Of a stretch of DNA of 44,434 nucleotides, positions 8,291 to 16,139 are shown piece by piece. Every line of letters starts with the position of its first letter. Position 1 is the stretch's first letter. Position numbers and translations under genes: made by a program. The stretch is taken from NCBI GenBank assembly GCA_024681795.1, contig JAILAD010000031.1, forward strand, positions 1-44,434, given 5' to 3'. A model generated the notes under the pieces. That model saw only the letters and a list, made by a program, of their open reading frames with translations, ran no database searches and was not told where the DNA came from. Source of the DNA: Lachnospiraceae bacterium. GTDB lineage: Bacteria > Bacillota > Clostridia > Lachnospirales > Lachnospiraceae.

Positions 8291-8365
8291 AATAAATCGG
8301 CAAAACCGTGGAAACGCGGCGGCGCAAAGCTTCAGAACCTGTCAAATGGTAGTCAGCTGCATTAA
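8291..8365 (+). ncRNA. Cyclic di-GMP-I riboswitch (GEMM-I)
   Basis: The conserved core elements appear in order: CGGCAAAACC; a hairpin CCGTG-GAAA-CGCGG with a GAAA tetraloop; the invariant GCGCAAAGC; a short second helix (ACC ... GGT); and the ATGGTAGTCAGCTGC block, matching the usual ATGG-AG-C-G closing segment. This is the GEMM-I aptamer, which binds c-di-GMP. The closing helix is weak (CGGC with GCTG) and the second hairpin is shorter than average. An intrinsic terminator follows 12 bases later, so control is likely by transcription termination. The regulated gene is the HTH protein at 8446 and perhaps the long cluster beyond. A TACAAT at 8271-8276 could be the -10 box. Confidence 0.8.
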
Positions 8366-8377
8366 ATAAACGCAAAT

Positions 8378-8423
8378 AAAAGCATCTTTCTACAAATAAA
8401 CATTTGATTGGAAGGATGCTTTT
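8378..8423 (+). terminator. Terminator acting as riboswitch expression platform
   Basis: AAAAGCATC-TTTC (8378-8390) pairs with GGAAGGATGCTTTT (8410-8423) around a 19-base loop, and the 3' arm ends in four T. It sits between the c-di-GMP aptamer and the first gene. Ligand binding would be expected to favour or disfavour this hairpin; the direction cannot be read from sequence alone. Confidence 0.7.
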
Positions 8424-8445
8424 GGTGTTTATTGGAGGGCAGTGC

Positions 8446-8676
8446 ATGAACAAAGAATTTATATCGGCAAAAGAATATGCGGCAAAGTATGATTTGCATC
8501 CCCGGACCGTACAGAAATGGTGTGCGGAGGGAAGAATAAAAGGGGCGTATAAGTTCGGTGCCTCCTGGGCCGTACCGGACAAAGCTCCGAAACCGAATGA
8601 TCGGCGATGGAAGAATGGAGATTGGGTTGGATATCGGAAGAGAAACATAAAAACAAAGCAAAATAAAACAGATTAA
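8446..8676 (+). CDS. Small helix-turn-helix DNA-binding protein
   Basis: A 76-residue protein beginning MNKEFISAKEYAAKYDLHPR, a MerR/HTH_17-like helix-turn-helix: helix (SAKEYAAKY), turn, recognition helix (HPRTVQKWCAEGRI), then a short wing (KGAYKFGASWAVP). The C-terminal 30 residues are basic with several tryptophans. The start at 8446 has GGAGG about ten bases upstream; the longer frame from 8404 begins inside the terminator hairpin and is rejected. It is the first gene after the c-di-GMP riboswitch and lies 23 bases before the 788-residue protein gene, so it may regulate that cluster. Proteins of this type are often excisionases or regulators. Confidence 0.7.
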   Translation: MNKEFISAKEYAAKYDLHPRTVQKWCAEGRIKGAYKFGASWAVPDKAPKPNDRRWKNGDWVGYRKRNIKTKQNKTD

Positions 8677-8699
8677 TTATTTTGGAAAGGTTTTAACTA

Positions 8700-11066
8700 A
8701 TGGAAAATTCCTTAGATAACTGGATTGGTAAATCTGATGATATAGAGATTTCGTATGAAGTTTATCGTAAAAAGGATTCTTATGAAATTGATACTATTCA
8801 AGTGAATCACAATGTGCCGTCTACATTTGTCCTTCCATCGGGAAATTTTAGAGATGTTGTAGATGCCAAATGGGATGATCGCGTAGATAGGGCAGATCGG
8901 ATAGACTATTTAATTGCGGTTTCGTGTGGTACTATTGCGGGATTGATTGATAGTTTTTTTGTGGGAGAATTCTCCCTTTCTAAGGCTAATGCATGGGGAA
9001 AGGACACTATAAATAAACTTGTGATTAAAGTGGCTAAGGTAAATGGTTTTTCTGGAAAGGACCTTCAGTCTGCAATACGTTTTCTCGAAAAGACATTTCC
9101 CTTTGCATCGGATAGCCTGACAGCAAAATTCGGTGGCGGTTTACAACATCATCTTCGCGATTTCTCTCATCATTTTAGTTTGGGTGGATTTTTATGCTCT
9201 TTGTTTACACAGTTTACCGGAAAAGTTATCGGTACAGATACCGCTGGTTCACTTATTATTGAAAAACTAACGGATACAAGTTTAATAGGAAAAAATATTG
9301 AAGAGAAGATTCTTTTTGGCACAATAAGGTGGGTTTTTCATCTGGCAAGCGACATGGCAGGGTCAAACCAAACGTTTGGAAATGGAACAGGAATTCCCGG
9401 TCCCATTATGTCAGCCATAAAGAGATTGTCAACGTTACCGATTTTTAAGGACAAGCTGATAAATGAAGTTGAGTTTCACACATGGGTTTCAAAACTATTT
9501 AATGGAACATTATTGGCCAAGAGGAATGCGAGCGGAAAAATAATTGAAAAAATACCTTTTGATTTAAGAACGGAAATGGGGATTTTAATTCAGACGGGTA
9601 AGCAACTTGTTCCAGTCATTATAAATGAATGTCTAGTCAGGGGTGCTTATTTCTTAAGACGCCTATTTATGTGGGTTGATTCGCATGAAATAAAATCTAT
9701 TCGGGACTTTGGAAAAATCAAACCCGAGGAAGTTCTTCCCTTCAATAATCACTCTATACGGAGAATGGTTACTGTCTCTAGTGGAGTATTTTGTGCTATT
9801 GATATGACGGATGCTGCTATTAGAGCTGCCATAAAAAGTGGTGGTTCTGTAGCAAAATTTATGAAAGAATTTTTTGTCAGAATAAATGTTGCTGGTGTTG
9901 GAAGGTTTGTAATTGCATGTTCTTTGGATTTTGGCACGATTCTGGAAGAAGAAAGGCAAAAGGAACAGGAATTTGAAAAGAAGATTTTTAATGTAAAAGC
10001 GTTTTCATTAACCTATGAACAAACGCAGGTATTATATTCTATCCAGAGAATAATTGTCCTGCATGATGCGGGGAATACATCAAACGCGAACGACAAGAAG
10101 TTAAAAAAAGAATGGCTTAAAGAATGGGAGCAAAAGGTTCTAGAAGGTTGTTATGTTGCGAAGGAACATAGAAGTGAATTCTTTCTTCCTGATTATGCCT
10201 TGATTAATAAAATAAGCCGTTTAGGACTTGGGCCTTGGTTTTATTCGGTTATGATAGAAGCCATATACTTTAAGCCCTATAGCAATCTGACAAATGATGA
10301 GAAGTGGAAGAAATATAAGAAACTTAGGCTCAAAAAGGATTATATAAAGGAAGTATTTGTAGAACGCCAAACTTACTTTACCGAAAAGGATGTGAGGGAA
10401 ATAAAGCATGAGTTCCGGCGAGCCTCCGGAATCGTGACAGGTACAAAAAAGGCGATGATTATCACTGCCGCTGGGACAGTGGCTATTGCATGTGTAACTG
10501 GTGGAATTGCACTTATTTTTGCGCCCGAGATAGCAGCCGGTCTTGTTGGCGGCGAAGGTTTATATGGTGCTGCACTTTACAGTCACAGCCTAGCGGTTTT
10601 AGGAGGAGGCTCGCTGGCTGCTGGTGGTTTGGGGATGGCTGGAGGTACGTTTGTTGTTACAAGCGGTGGAGCTTTAGTAGGACTTCTTGGTGGTTCAGGG
10701 GTATCAACAGCTTCTAGATTAGCCATTCTTTCAAATGCCGGTTTTATACGCATGGAATGTTGCAAGCTGATTGCATATTGTAGAGCGGTACTGGCTAAAA
10801 GATACAGCGATTTAGAATCCGTCAAAGGTATAAAAGAAGCGTTAAGTGAGAATTATGAAGAAATAAAGGAATTACTAAAAAAATTAAACATGTATACGGA
10901 TCAAGATGAATTGGACGATTCTCCTGAAGAAGATGAAGAAGAGTCCGATAAAAATGAGTTGAGCGAGAAGAAACAAAAAAAATCTATAAAGAAAAGTCTT
11001 AAGTATATTAGAAGAACTGTTAAAGAACTAAATACTATAATCAAGTATGAAGAGAAAAATGCTTGA
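8700..11066 (+). CDS. Large membrane-associated protein, paralog A of an uncharacterised cluster
   Basis: A 788-residue protein of no family I recognise. Residues about 65-440 align along their length with the 562-residue protein at 13553: shared blocks include AGLIDSFFVGEFS / AGLVDILFVGEFD, the histidine block LQHHLRDFSHH / LTHHLDDLAHH, LFTQFT / ILTQFT, HLASDMAGS / HLISDMAGS, GIPGPIMSAIKRLSTLPIFK / GLPGPFVSTLKELSTLPLFK, and DMTDAAIRAAI / DLTDAAIRGAI. Beyond this shared core, about 575-680 is a glycine- and alanine-rich hydrophobic region (VLGGGSLAAGGLGMAGGTFV) like glycine-zipper, membrane-inserting segments, followed by an acidic, then lysine-rich helical tail. I see no Walker A or nuclease motif. 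A membrane effector is plausible but only inferred. Confidence 0.75.
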   Translation: MENSLDNWIGKSDDIEISYEVYRKKDSYEIDTIQVNHNVPSTFVLPSGNFRDVVDAKWDDRVDRADRIDYLIAVSCGTIAGLIDSFFVGEFSLSKANAWGKDTINKLVIKVAKVNGFSGKDLQSAIRFLEKTFPFASDSLTAKFGGGLQHHLRDFSHHFSLGGFLCSLFTQFTGKVIGTDTAGSLIIEKLTDTSLIGKNIEEKILFGTIRWVFHLASDMAGSNQTFGNGTGIPGPIMSAIKRLSTLPIFKDKLINEVEFHTWVSKLFNGTLLAKRNASGKIIEKIPFDLRTEMGILIQTGKQLVPVIINECLVRGAYFLRRLFMWVDSHEIKSIRDFGKIKPEEVLPFNNHSIRRMVTVSSGVFCAIDMTDAAIRAAIKSGGSVAKFMKEFFVRINVAGVGRFVIACSLDFGTILEEERQKEQEFEKKIFNVKAFSLTYEQTQVLYSIQRIIVLHDAGNTSNANDKKLKKEWLKEWEQKVLEGCYVAKEHRSEFFLPDYALINKISRLGLGPWFYSVMIEAIYFKPYSNLTNDEKWKKYKKLRLKKDYIKEVFVERQTYFTEKDVREIKHEFRRASGIVTGTKKAMIITAAGTVAIACVTGGIALIFAPEIAAGLVGGEGLYGAALYSHSLAVLGGGSLAAGGLGMAGGTFVVTSGGALVGLLGGSGVSTASRLAILSNAGFIRMECCKLIAYCRAVLAKRYSDLESVKGIKEALSENYEEIKELLKKLNMYTDQDELDDSPEEDEEESDKNELSEKKQKKSIKKSLKYIRRTVKELNTIIKYEEKNA

Positions 11067-11134
11067 TGTCGGTTTTTGTTTTTGTATAGGTAAGATGATT
11101 ATACAAGGCGATTATGATAAGAGAGGATAGTAAT

Positions 11135-12067
11135 ATGTTTTGCGTTAATTGCGGCCATCAAAATCCAGATGGGTCAAATTTTTGTAATTCGTGTGGTTAT
11201 TCATTTATATCAAAAAAAAGCGTTATAATTAATGGTCCCGTTTCTTCTGTAAATGTCAACAGGGGGATTGTGTGTTCACAAGACGATTATAATGCGGGGA
11301 GAGGTGTTGTATTTGCCGCATTGCAAAATCTTGGCAGTACAAAGGTTTATGCGTACGAGAATTCTTTAAAGAGGTATTTTAGTACGATTGAAGTCATTCA
11401 CAAACATTTTAAAGGGACAAGATTAAGAGTAGAATACAAGGATTTTAGAGATCAGTTTACAAGAATTGAACAGGATATAGACAGAATAAAACAGATTACA
11501 AGCTTCGAAAAAATACATGCAAAGTATATTGTTGATATTGCCGTTTATAATTTGGACTGGAACTTTGACAGACCGGCTTGCAGACCGACTGGAGAGTTGA
11601 TGGATTCCGTTATTTGGTATACCGGATGCATCTATGACGAAAAGCCGAGATTCGGAAAGGTGATGGGGGGAATTGTATCAGATACTGTTTTACAAGTTAC
11701 GATTTTTTCGGGACATGATAAAGTGCAAAAGAACGCACATGCTGCAATGGAAAATCCTTACTATGTGGATTGTATTGAACCTTATGCTGGGAGTGTAAAG
11801 GATATACTTTGGCAGATTGGGGGAGAGATTAATTGTTATAGCAGATTAATAGCGAAAGCAGTTTTAAATTTGGAGAACTGTACAAAAATATTGGAGGAAC
11901 TAAAGGATATTCCTAAAGAACAAGGAATATCGGAGGAAAGCATTCAATTAATTGAAAACACGTTTATTTTAGTAGCATACATGGATAAGTTGTTAAATAT
12001 GCATTTGCTAAACGATAAAGGATTTCTCTCAGATGATGTACGTAATATATTAAAAGACAACATTTAG
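11135..12067 (+). CDS. Zinc-ribbon protein of unknown function in the paralog cluster
   Basis: A 310-residue protein. The start at 11135 gives MFCVNCGHQNPDGSNFCNSC, a four-cysteine zinc ribbon right at the N-terminus; AGAGGA lies eight bases upstream. After a linker comes a mostly helical region (ENSLKRYFSTIEVIHKHFKG, RIEQDIDRIKQI), a conserved-looking IDIAVYNLDWNFDRPACRPT-like stretch, and a long C-terminal helix. No membrane helix or catalytic signature is evident. The ribbon resembles the zinc_ribbon_2 caps found on many bacterial membrane or stress proteins. It lies 68 bases after the 788-residue protein gene and in the same direction, so it is probably co-transcribed. Confidence 0.65.
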   Translation: MFCVNCGHQNPDGSNFCNSCGYSFISKKSVIINGPVSSVNVNRGIVCSQDDYNAGRGVVFAALQNLGSTKVYAYENSLKRYFSTIEVIHKHFKGTRLRVEYKDFRDQFTRIEQDIDRIKQITSFEKIHAKYIVDIAVYNLDWNFDRPACRPTGELMDSVIWYTGCIYDEKPRFGKVMGGIVSDTVLQVTIFSGHDKVQKNAHAAMENPYYVDCIEPYAGSVKDILWQIGGEINCYSRLIAKAVLNLENCTKILEELKDIPKEQGISEESIQLIENTFILVAYMDKLLNMHLLNDKGFLSDDVRNILKDNI

Positions 12068-12082
12068 GAAGGGGTGGACTGG

Positions 12083-12880
12083 ATGGGATTTGAAGCATTA
12101 GCCATAAAAGTTGCAAGCTCTATAGCCCTAACAGCAACGAAAAAAATAGTTGTTCCTACTGTTATAAAGGGAAGTGGTGTAATAATTGGCGGAGTTGCTG
12201 AATTGGCGGAAAATTCATCAAATCTTGCACAGGGAAGACTTAAAAGTATAAAGGATTTTTGGAGTGAAAAACAGCAGGCGAAGTTTTTGAAGCTCTTTGA
12301 AAAAGAGTCTGAAAAGCATTTTAAAGAATTTGTTTTGATAAAAGCTCAATGTGGATTGCCAAATAGTATTTTTGTGGCATATTCTCCACGAGCGGCCTTT
12401 TTCCTTGATGATAACCATGAATCTCCGTTCTCGCTTATGAATGCTGGAAATTACTATTACTTATATAGTTCATATCGAGATGGTTTGATTGGAAAAATAA
12501 AAGTTAATGAATGTAAAACCTCGAAACGGGGACTTGATTTTACTAATCTTCAAGCAGTTCAGTTACTGGAATGTTTTATTGGCGAAAGACGAATCGGAAA
12601 TATACAGATTGTAAAAAGGAAACACTTTAAGGTTGTAGGAACGATGTCGGTTTCGGTCGGAAATGTTAGAGGAAAGATGGATCCAGAGGAGAATTCATGG
12701 ACGAATCCCCTGTTTGAGGAGATTTCTTTAGAGTCCCAGATACGTAATAACATTGGGACATATTCCGTTATCAATTTTAAAGAAACGGCTATGGATCGTA
12801 TAGATAATATAATCTTGGCTTACAGTGGAATTTTGATTGCCAGATTTTTATATCATGATATAGATTTTAAAAAAAGATAA
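12083..12880 (+). CDS. Unknown protein with N-terminal glycine-rich hydrophobic segment
   Basis: A 265-residue protein. AGGAAGGGG eight bases before the ATG at 12083 decides the start over the GTG at 12074. The N-terminus (ATKKIVVPTVIKGSGVIIGG) could lie on or in the membrane. The rest looks like mixed beta-rich segments (SIFVAYSPRAAFFLDD, YYYLYSSYRDGLIGKIKVNE, GNIQIVKRKHFKVVGTMSVS), resembling a scramblase/tubby-like beta barrel in pattern, but I cannot confirm that. It sits 15 bases after the zinc-ribbon gene and 34 before the next one, well inside the same operon. Function unknown. Confidence 0.6.
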   Translation: MGFEALAIKVASSIALTATKKIVVPTVIKGSGVIIGGVAELAENSSNLAQGRLKSIKDFWSEKQQAKFLKLFEKESEKHFKEFVLIKAQCGLPNSIFVAYSPRAAFFLDDNHESPFSLMNAGNYYYLYSSYRDGLIGKIKVNECKTSKRGLDFTNLQAVQLLECFIGERRIGNIQIVKRKHFKVVGTMSVSVGNVRGKMDPEENSWTNPLFEEISLESQIRNNIGTYSVINFKETAMDRIDNIILAYSGILIARFLYHDIDFKKR

Positions 12881-12914
12881 GAGAAAATAACGACTATTTG
12901 CGGGAGGAGACACA

Positions 12915-13541
12915 ATGAAAGTAAAATCTTTGCTTATTGTTTACAAGGAAAAAGATGAAGAATTCTTTAAGCATCTAAAAGGTTTGATTGATGCGAAGGA
13001 TGATGGTGAAAACGGCGCTGTTGGTACTGAAGACGGGACTGTCAGGCCGTTTAAGTGTTCCGAAAAGCAATGGCTAAAGCATAAGGAAAAAGAAGGCAGA
13101 ATCGATAAACTCGCGGATAAGTTTCTGTTTATTGATGATATTAAAGATGTTCTTATTCCAGATCCGATTTATAACAATTATGGCATTTCATACGGACCGG
13201 TGGATCGGAGAAATTATGTAATTCTTATTGACGAAAAATTCGAGTGGAATGAGGAATTATATAATCAGTTTCAGGGTGAATTGAAACAGATAACGGACGT
13301 GACTCTCGCTGAAACAAATGCCTATGCAAGAGGAGAAAATGCTAAAGAAGGATTAAAGAAGAAAGGTCCATTTCTTGCATTAGGATTGTTATTTCCTCCT
13401 GCACTTGCTGTTGCCGGACCACTGGTTGCAAAGGATGCTTCGGATGCTATTAAGAATTATAATGTTCTTAGAAGCCAAATGCTTTATTTTGCAATCACGA
13501 AAGTGTATTTAGAGGAATTAGATGCTTTTATGAAACAATAG
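12915..13541 (+). CDS. Unknown protein with a Rossmann-like N-terminus and hydrophobic tail
   Basis: A 208-residue protein with GGAGGAG eight bases before the ATG. It starts MKVKSLLIVYKEKDEEFFKH, a beta strand followed by an acidic helix, the way TIR or receiver-like folds often begin; further strands occur at KFLFIDDI and NYVILIDEKF. The match to TIR is pattern only: I see no certain catalytic glutamate context. Residues about 150-172 (GPFLALGLLFPPALAVAGPL) form one hydrophobic segment. A signalling or sensor role beside the two paralogous membrane proteins would fit, but is speculation. It is 12 bases before the gene for paralog B. Confidence 0.6.
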   Translation: MKVKSLLIVYKEKDEEFFKHLKGLIDAKDDGENGAVGTEDGTVRPFKCSEKQWLKHKEKEGRIDKLADKFLFIDDIKDVLIPDPIYNNYGISYGPVDRRNYVILIDEKFEWNEELYNQFQGELKQITDVTLAETNAYARGENAKEGLKKKGPFLALGLLFPPALAVAGPLVAKDASDAIKNYNVLRSQMLYFAITKVYLEELDAFMKQ

Positions 13542-13552
13542 GGGGAAGTGGT

Positions 13553-15241
13553 ATGAACGAATTCATGAAATATAAGATCGATGAGGGTGATGATGTAATT
13601 GAGTTCGAAGTATATGAACCGCAGTATCTCAAGGAGTATTCCGATGAAAGACTGGCTTTTCTGGAAGAACAGGGACAGTTTTTCGAATTGGTTGAAAAGG
13701 ACTTAGATCAGCAGATTGAAGAACTGAATGGAAAAATTGATAATCTTACAAATAAAGCGGATGGGTATGATTATGCCATTGCAATCTGCAGTGGAGCCAT
13801 TGCTGGTCTGGTGGATATTCTTTTTGTTGGTGAATTTGATTTTGAAGGTGCCAAAACGTCTGTAGATGAAGCATTTGGAAAATTCGTAAATAATCGTGCA
13901 AAGGATATCAAAATTGATGAAGCATTAAAAAAGGCCAAAGAGAACTATGCCAAGAAAGGACAGCCGCTTACTAAGGAAAAAATAGCAGAGATTAAAGCCG
14001 GAATTGAAAAAAACTTCAAGGATAACCCTAACCTCGCCAGTTCGATTAAGGTATTAGAGGAAAAGTTCAAATTGCCGACCGATAATATCTGGAGTGGAGA
14101 AAATATAGGAATTTCAACATTAACGCATCATTTAGATGATTTAGCGCACCATCCCACGATTATTGGACTTGCGGCATCTATCCTTACGCAGTTTACAAAA
14201 CAGGGATATTTTCAGAACAAAGAGGGGCTTCCGTTTGTTCTTGACGTAAAGAATAAGGAGTTAATTGGAAAAGATCTCAAGGCAAAGCTCGTTTGTGGTG
14301 TCATAAACTGGATTGGTCACTTAATAAGCGATATGGCAGGGTCTTACAGCTCAGCACGGAGAGGAACGCCGGGGATGGGATTGCCGGGACCTTTTGTATC
14401 CACGCTTAAAGAGTTAAGCACGTTACCACTCTTTAAAAATACTAATCTGGCTGAAATAGCAAATTATTTATTTACGGATGATAATGCCATATTTGGAAAG
14501 TTCCGGCTGGATCTTCGGTCTGAATTAGCTATCGCAAAGGAGCTTACCAAACAGGCCATTCCGGTATTTGTAGATGAAGTACTTGTGAGAACCAGTTTCT
14601 TTGTAAGGCGTTTGCTTGAAAGCGCTAAAACGGCACAAAGTATAAAAGATATTCCATGGAAAGAGGTCTTACCGGTAGGAAATCGTACGGTTGCTAGAAT
14701 GGTTACTATATCTTTGGGCACAATGGAGGTAGTAGATTTAACGGATGCTGCTATTCGGGGAGCAATAGAAGCAAACAAAGCAGGCGCAGCTGGTGCTGAG
14801 GTAGGTGCTGCCGGAGGACCATATGGAGCCGCAGCAGGTGCGGCTACCGCAAGTACCGTGGCATTTTGGAAAACATTTGCACTTCGCGTTAATTATGTAG
14901 GAGTTGGTAGCTTTGCTGTTGCTGGATTTGTAGACACGGCAATGGGTATCCAGAGACAAAAACTAATTTCAGAGCGTATATCAATGTATGACCAAAAACT
15001 TGCTGTATCAAATGCCAAGGTATGCTTTAAAGAGGCTGAGATGTGGATAAGTGCTGAAAAAGCAGGCGAGTCGATAGAGGAAGCATACCGAATGATAGAA
15101 GTTTCAGAAAAGGAAATCGATGATGCGGTTGTAAAGATCCTGCAAAACTTAGATCTGATTGCGGATCATGTAGATGCTGCAGAAGAAAAGAATCCAGGAT
15201 TAAAAGAAAGTATGTTAAAAACATTGAAATGGGGGATTTAA
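13553..15241 (+). CDS. Membrane-associated protein, paralog B of an uncharacterised cluster
   Basis: A 562-residue protein with GGGGGAAG seven bases before the ATG. It is homologous to residues about 65-440 of the 788-residue protein at 8700 but lacks that protein's glycine-rich C-terminal domain, so this is the family core. The N-terminus contains an acidic coiled-coil stretch (EEQGQFFELVEKDLDQQIEE). A charged insertion (about 108-160) separates the VGEFDFEG block from the HHLDDLAHH block. A small Gly/Ala-rich region (AGAAGAEVGAAGGPYGAAAG, about 406-425) precedes the last shared block (ALRVNYVGVGSF). The paired histidine block and the SDMAGS and LPGP motifs are invariant in both copies and are the best candidates for function. 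No known enzyme motif found. Confidence 0.75.
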   Translation: MNEFMKYKIDEGDDVIEFEVYEPQYLKEYSDERLAFLEEQGQFFELVEKDLDQQIEELNGKIDNLTNKADGYDYAIAICSGAIAGLVDILFVGEFDFEGAKTSVDEAFGKFVNNRAKDIKIDEALKKAKENYAKKGQPLTKEKIAEIKAGIEKNFKDNPNLASSIKVLEEKFKLPTDNIWSGENIGISTLTHHLDDLAHHPTIIGLAASILTQFTKQGYFQNKEGLPFVLDVKNKELIGKDLKAKLVCGVINWIGHLISDMAGSYSSARRGTPGMGLPGPFVSTLKELSTLPLFKNTNLAEIANYLFTDDNAIFGKFRLDLRSELAIAKELTKQAIPVFVDEVLVRTSFFVRRLLESAKTAQSIKDIPWKEVLPVGNRTVARMVTISLGTMEVVDLTDAAIRGAIEANKAGAAGAEVGAAGGPYGAAAGAATASTVAFWKTFALRVNYVGVGSFAVAGFVDTAMGIQRQKLISERISMYDQKLAVSNAKVCFKEAEMWISAEKAGESIEEAYRMIEVSEKEIDDAVVKILQNLDLIADHVDAAEEKNPGLKESMLKTLKWGI

Positions 15242-15243
15242 TT

Positions 15244-15951
15244 ATGGCAAATCAGGATGTTTTACAGATTCGTGTAGAGAATGTCGATGAAAAACAGGTG
15301 CCTTCTCTTATTCAGGAACAATTCTCTGTGATGGGAGAATTGAGAAAAGAAATAGAACGAGCATCCAATAATGCTTTTGATGCAAAAGAAGCGGTAATAA
15401 ATGAGGTAGGCCCAAAAGCAATGTCCAAGAAGGAGGCTATAGAAAATCTTCAAACAGCAACTTTGAGTTTGGCAGATGCGCAGGTGGATGCCATGAATGC
15501 ACAGAAACTATCTTTTGAATATCAGCAAAAACTCGCGGATATTACAAAATTCTTGTTCCGATTAGGATTGACTAATATTGCGATGAACCGCGTTGTTGTT
15601 GAGGAATTGGAGTACAAGCTTCGCAATGCCTCGCAAGAAGAATTGGATGATTTAGCTCGTGCTGAAATTGAGAATCTTTTAAAGAGACTTAAAATGCAGC
15701 AGGATATTGATCAAAAACAAACGGAACTGGCAAAAATTCTTAAAGAGCAGTCTGAATTAAATGATTCCCAGGCAAAAGAACTTAATGCTCAGGCAGAAAA
15801 AGATGAAGAGCATGACAGACGTATTGATGAGCTGTACGCTATTATTGCAAAGCAGGATCAGGTAATTGAGAAGATTCTGATTGAAATGGATGCAATGCAT
15901 AAAGACATGTTTAAGATGGATGAAGAAATTAGATTTTTAAGGAATAAATAA
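15244..15951 (+). CDS. Long coiled-coil protein closing the paralog cluster
   Basis: A 235-residue protein predicted to be nearly all alpha helix: heptad-like stretches at about 30-60 (MGELRKEIERASNNAFDAKE) and from about 135 to the C-terminus (QTELAKILKEQSELNDSQAK, then KILIEMDAMHKDMFKMDEEI). The start at 15244 is two bases after the paralog B stop and has GGGGGA seven bases upstream inside that gene, so the two are tightly coupled in translation. A short hydrophobic helix (ITKFLFRLGLTNIAM, about 100-114) breaks the coil. Such proteins often bridge or oligomerise a partner, here probably paralog B. Function unknown. Confidence 0.65.
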   Translation: MANQDVLQIRVENVDEKQVPSLIQEQFSVMGELRKEIERASNNAFDAKEAVINEVGPKAMSKKEAIENLQTATLSLADAQVDAMNAQKLSFEYQQKLADITKFLFRLGLTNIAMNRVVVEELEYKLRNASQEELDDLARAEIENLLKRLKMQQDIDQKQTELAKILKEQSELNDSQAKELNAQAEKDEEHDRRIDELYAIIAKQDQVIEKILIEMDAMHKDMFKMDEEIRFLRNK

Positions 15952-16126
15952 TACCGTTAATAATTTAGAAATAATAGCGGAAGGTGTCGAAAGTATTCGT
16001 AAAGATTACAGAAATCCAAGCGCGCATATAAATCAATTACAATGCGTAAACGCAAAGCAATGCTTTGACCTTGTATTGGATGTCGAAAAACTATTAAAAC
16101 ATATGTTAGATATGATGTCTTATTGA
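15941..16126 (+). pseudogene. C-terminal remnant with a HEPN-like R-x4-H motif
   Basis: An open frame with no usable start codon runs from inside the end of the coiled-coil gene to TGA at 16124-16126. It encodes EIIAEGVESIRKDYRNPSAH and then a helical tail ending LLKHMLDMMSY. RNPSAH fits the R-x4-6-H signature of HEPN ribonucleases and related C-terminal helical domains. It reads like the last 60 residues of a protein whose front is gone, directly at the right edge of the paralog cluster. I infer that the cluster's arrival removed the rest. A real short protein expressed by frameshift from the upstream gene is less likely. Confidence 0.5.
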
Positions 16127-16139
16127 GGGGGATTGGATA

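Noticed and set aside
12915-13541. Firm TIR-domain call for the 208-residue protein
   Set aside because: Only the first strand-helix pattern fits; the catalytic glutamate and BB-loop features are not clear.
8700-15241. Possible P-loop NTPase in the two paralogous proteins
   Set aside because: Glycine-rich stretches exist, but no GxxxxGK(S/T) Walker A with a following Walker B could be found.
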